Source: Alcanivorax sp.
GTDB lineage: Bacteria > Pseudomonadota > Gammaproteobacteria > Pseudomonadales > Alcanivoracaceae
Assembly: GCF_002726155.1 (NCBI RefSeq)
Contig: NZ_PBSH01000016.1
Coordinates: forward strand, 40,579-104,578
DNA: 64,000 nt
Reading direction: 5' to 3'
The translations under genes were made by a program, and so were the position numbers. Shown piece by piece: positions 63,754 to 64,000 of this stretch. The notes beneath the pieces are model-generated. The model searched no databases and had not been told where the DNA came from. It saw nothing but the letters and a program-made list of their open reading frames with translations. Each line of letters begins with the position of its first letter. Position 1 is the stretch's first letter.

Positions 63754-63780
63754 AGCAGGCACAGTGATGTGCCTGCTTTT
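63754..63780 (+). terminator. Orphan hairpin terminator
   Basis: 9-bp stem AGCAGGCAC (63754-63762) with GTGCCTGCT (63769-63777) and a T tract. No gene ends near it on either strand within the window; it may end a small RNA or a transcript from the right. Confidence 0.7.
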
Positions 63781-63923
63781 GAATGTATAGGTCCGGGAGC
63801 CCGGCCCCGTCCCTGGGGCGCGGAGATCAATCGTCAGGCTTTCCTGGGGTCACAGTAATGAAGGCCTGGGGCTACCCGGACAGTTAATATACTGTTCATT
63901 TGGTCAGTGGTCAAATAGGGTAA

Positions 63924-64000
63924 GTTACGAGTCGCGAGTTCCGAGTTGCGAAAGGCAAAACCTCAAACCCCAAACCCCAAACCCCAAACCCCAAACCCCA
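63924..64000 (+). repeat. In-register 7-bp repeat array running off the window edge
   Basis: Eleven heptamers in one register: GTTACGA, GTCGCGA, GTTCCGA, GTTGCGA, AAGGCAA, AACCTCA, then AACCCCA five times. The unit changes from GTnnCGA to AACCCCA without a phase break. The array is not closed at 64000. The stretch from 63670 to 63923 has no gene. Confidence 0.9.

Overview
The window reads as a continuous piece of chromosome from a gammaproteobacterium of the Pseudomonas/Alcanivorax type. Gene orders typical of that group are purN-purM next to DUF2066-hda, arsC-wrbA-DUF2069, and sthA. Arabinose-binding-domain AraC regulators, a beta-oxidation pair, a patatin and a secretory lipase point towards an oil- or lipid-degrading marine bacterium such as Alcanivorax. 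The genus is an inference; no rRNA or species marker is present.

Layout. 0.2-2.7 kb: tRNA-Gly(CCC), a small unknown gene and a LexA-boxed umuDC operon. 2.9-7.6 kb: a patatin-like lipase, an AraC regulator, a SIMPL lipoprotein and the Fe-S carrier ApbC/Mrp. 7.7-13.3 kb: dcd, two tandem DUF3108 proteins, purN, purM, DUF2066 and hda. 13.5-17.8 kb: a 1432-residue surface protein that looks like two complete sorted exoproteins fused head to tail. 17.8-28.7 kb: housekeeping and lipid metabolism (LapA-like, sthA, Smr, PilZ, tandem GST-N protein, thiolase plus multifunctional beta-oxidation enzyme, VOC protein, receiver protein, AraC regulator, purU). 28.8-32.6 kb: an outer-membrane barrel, rlmM, an AmpG-like transporter and a GspN-like protein. 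33.1-38.9 kb: an accessory block of an AraC regulator, two secreted DUF6801-type paralogues and a secretory lipase, with strong hairpins between the genes. 39.0-45.4 kb: tusA, an unknown gene, a GGCT-like gene, a Fur-boxed DUF3649-PepSY-DUF3325 iron operon, a MATE pump and epmC. 45.5-53.6 kb: a nine-gene minus-strand operon (arsC, wrbA, DUF2069, RDD, SpoIIM, DUF4129, DUF4350, MoxR, DUF58). 53.7-57.8 kb: yihY, acylphosphatase, an alpha/beta hydrolase and class I fumarase.

58-64 kb is different in character. It holds small plus-strand genes, partly AT-rich, separated by imperfect palindromes that resemble integron attC sites. It includes a stand-alone MreB-domain-I-like protein, an acetyltransferase, an FMN reductase and a DUF2164 gene broken by a 263-bp MITE with perfect 31-bp inverted ends and a CTGG target duplication. 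It ends in a secreted haloacid-dehalogenase-family protein.

The most unusual recurring signal is intergenic DNA with an exact 7-bp period, seen at about five places. It often flanks a hairpin, and the clearest array runs off the right edge as AAACCCC repeats.
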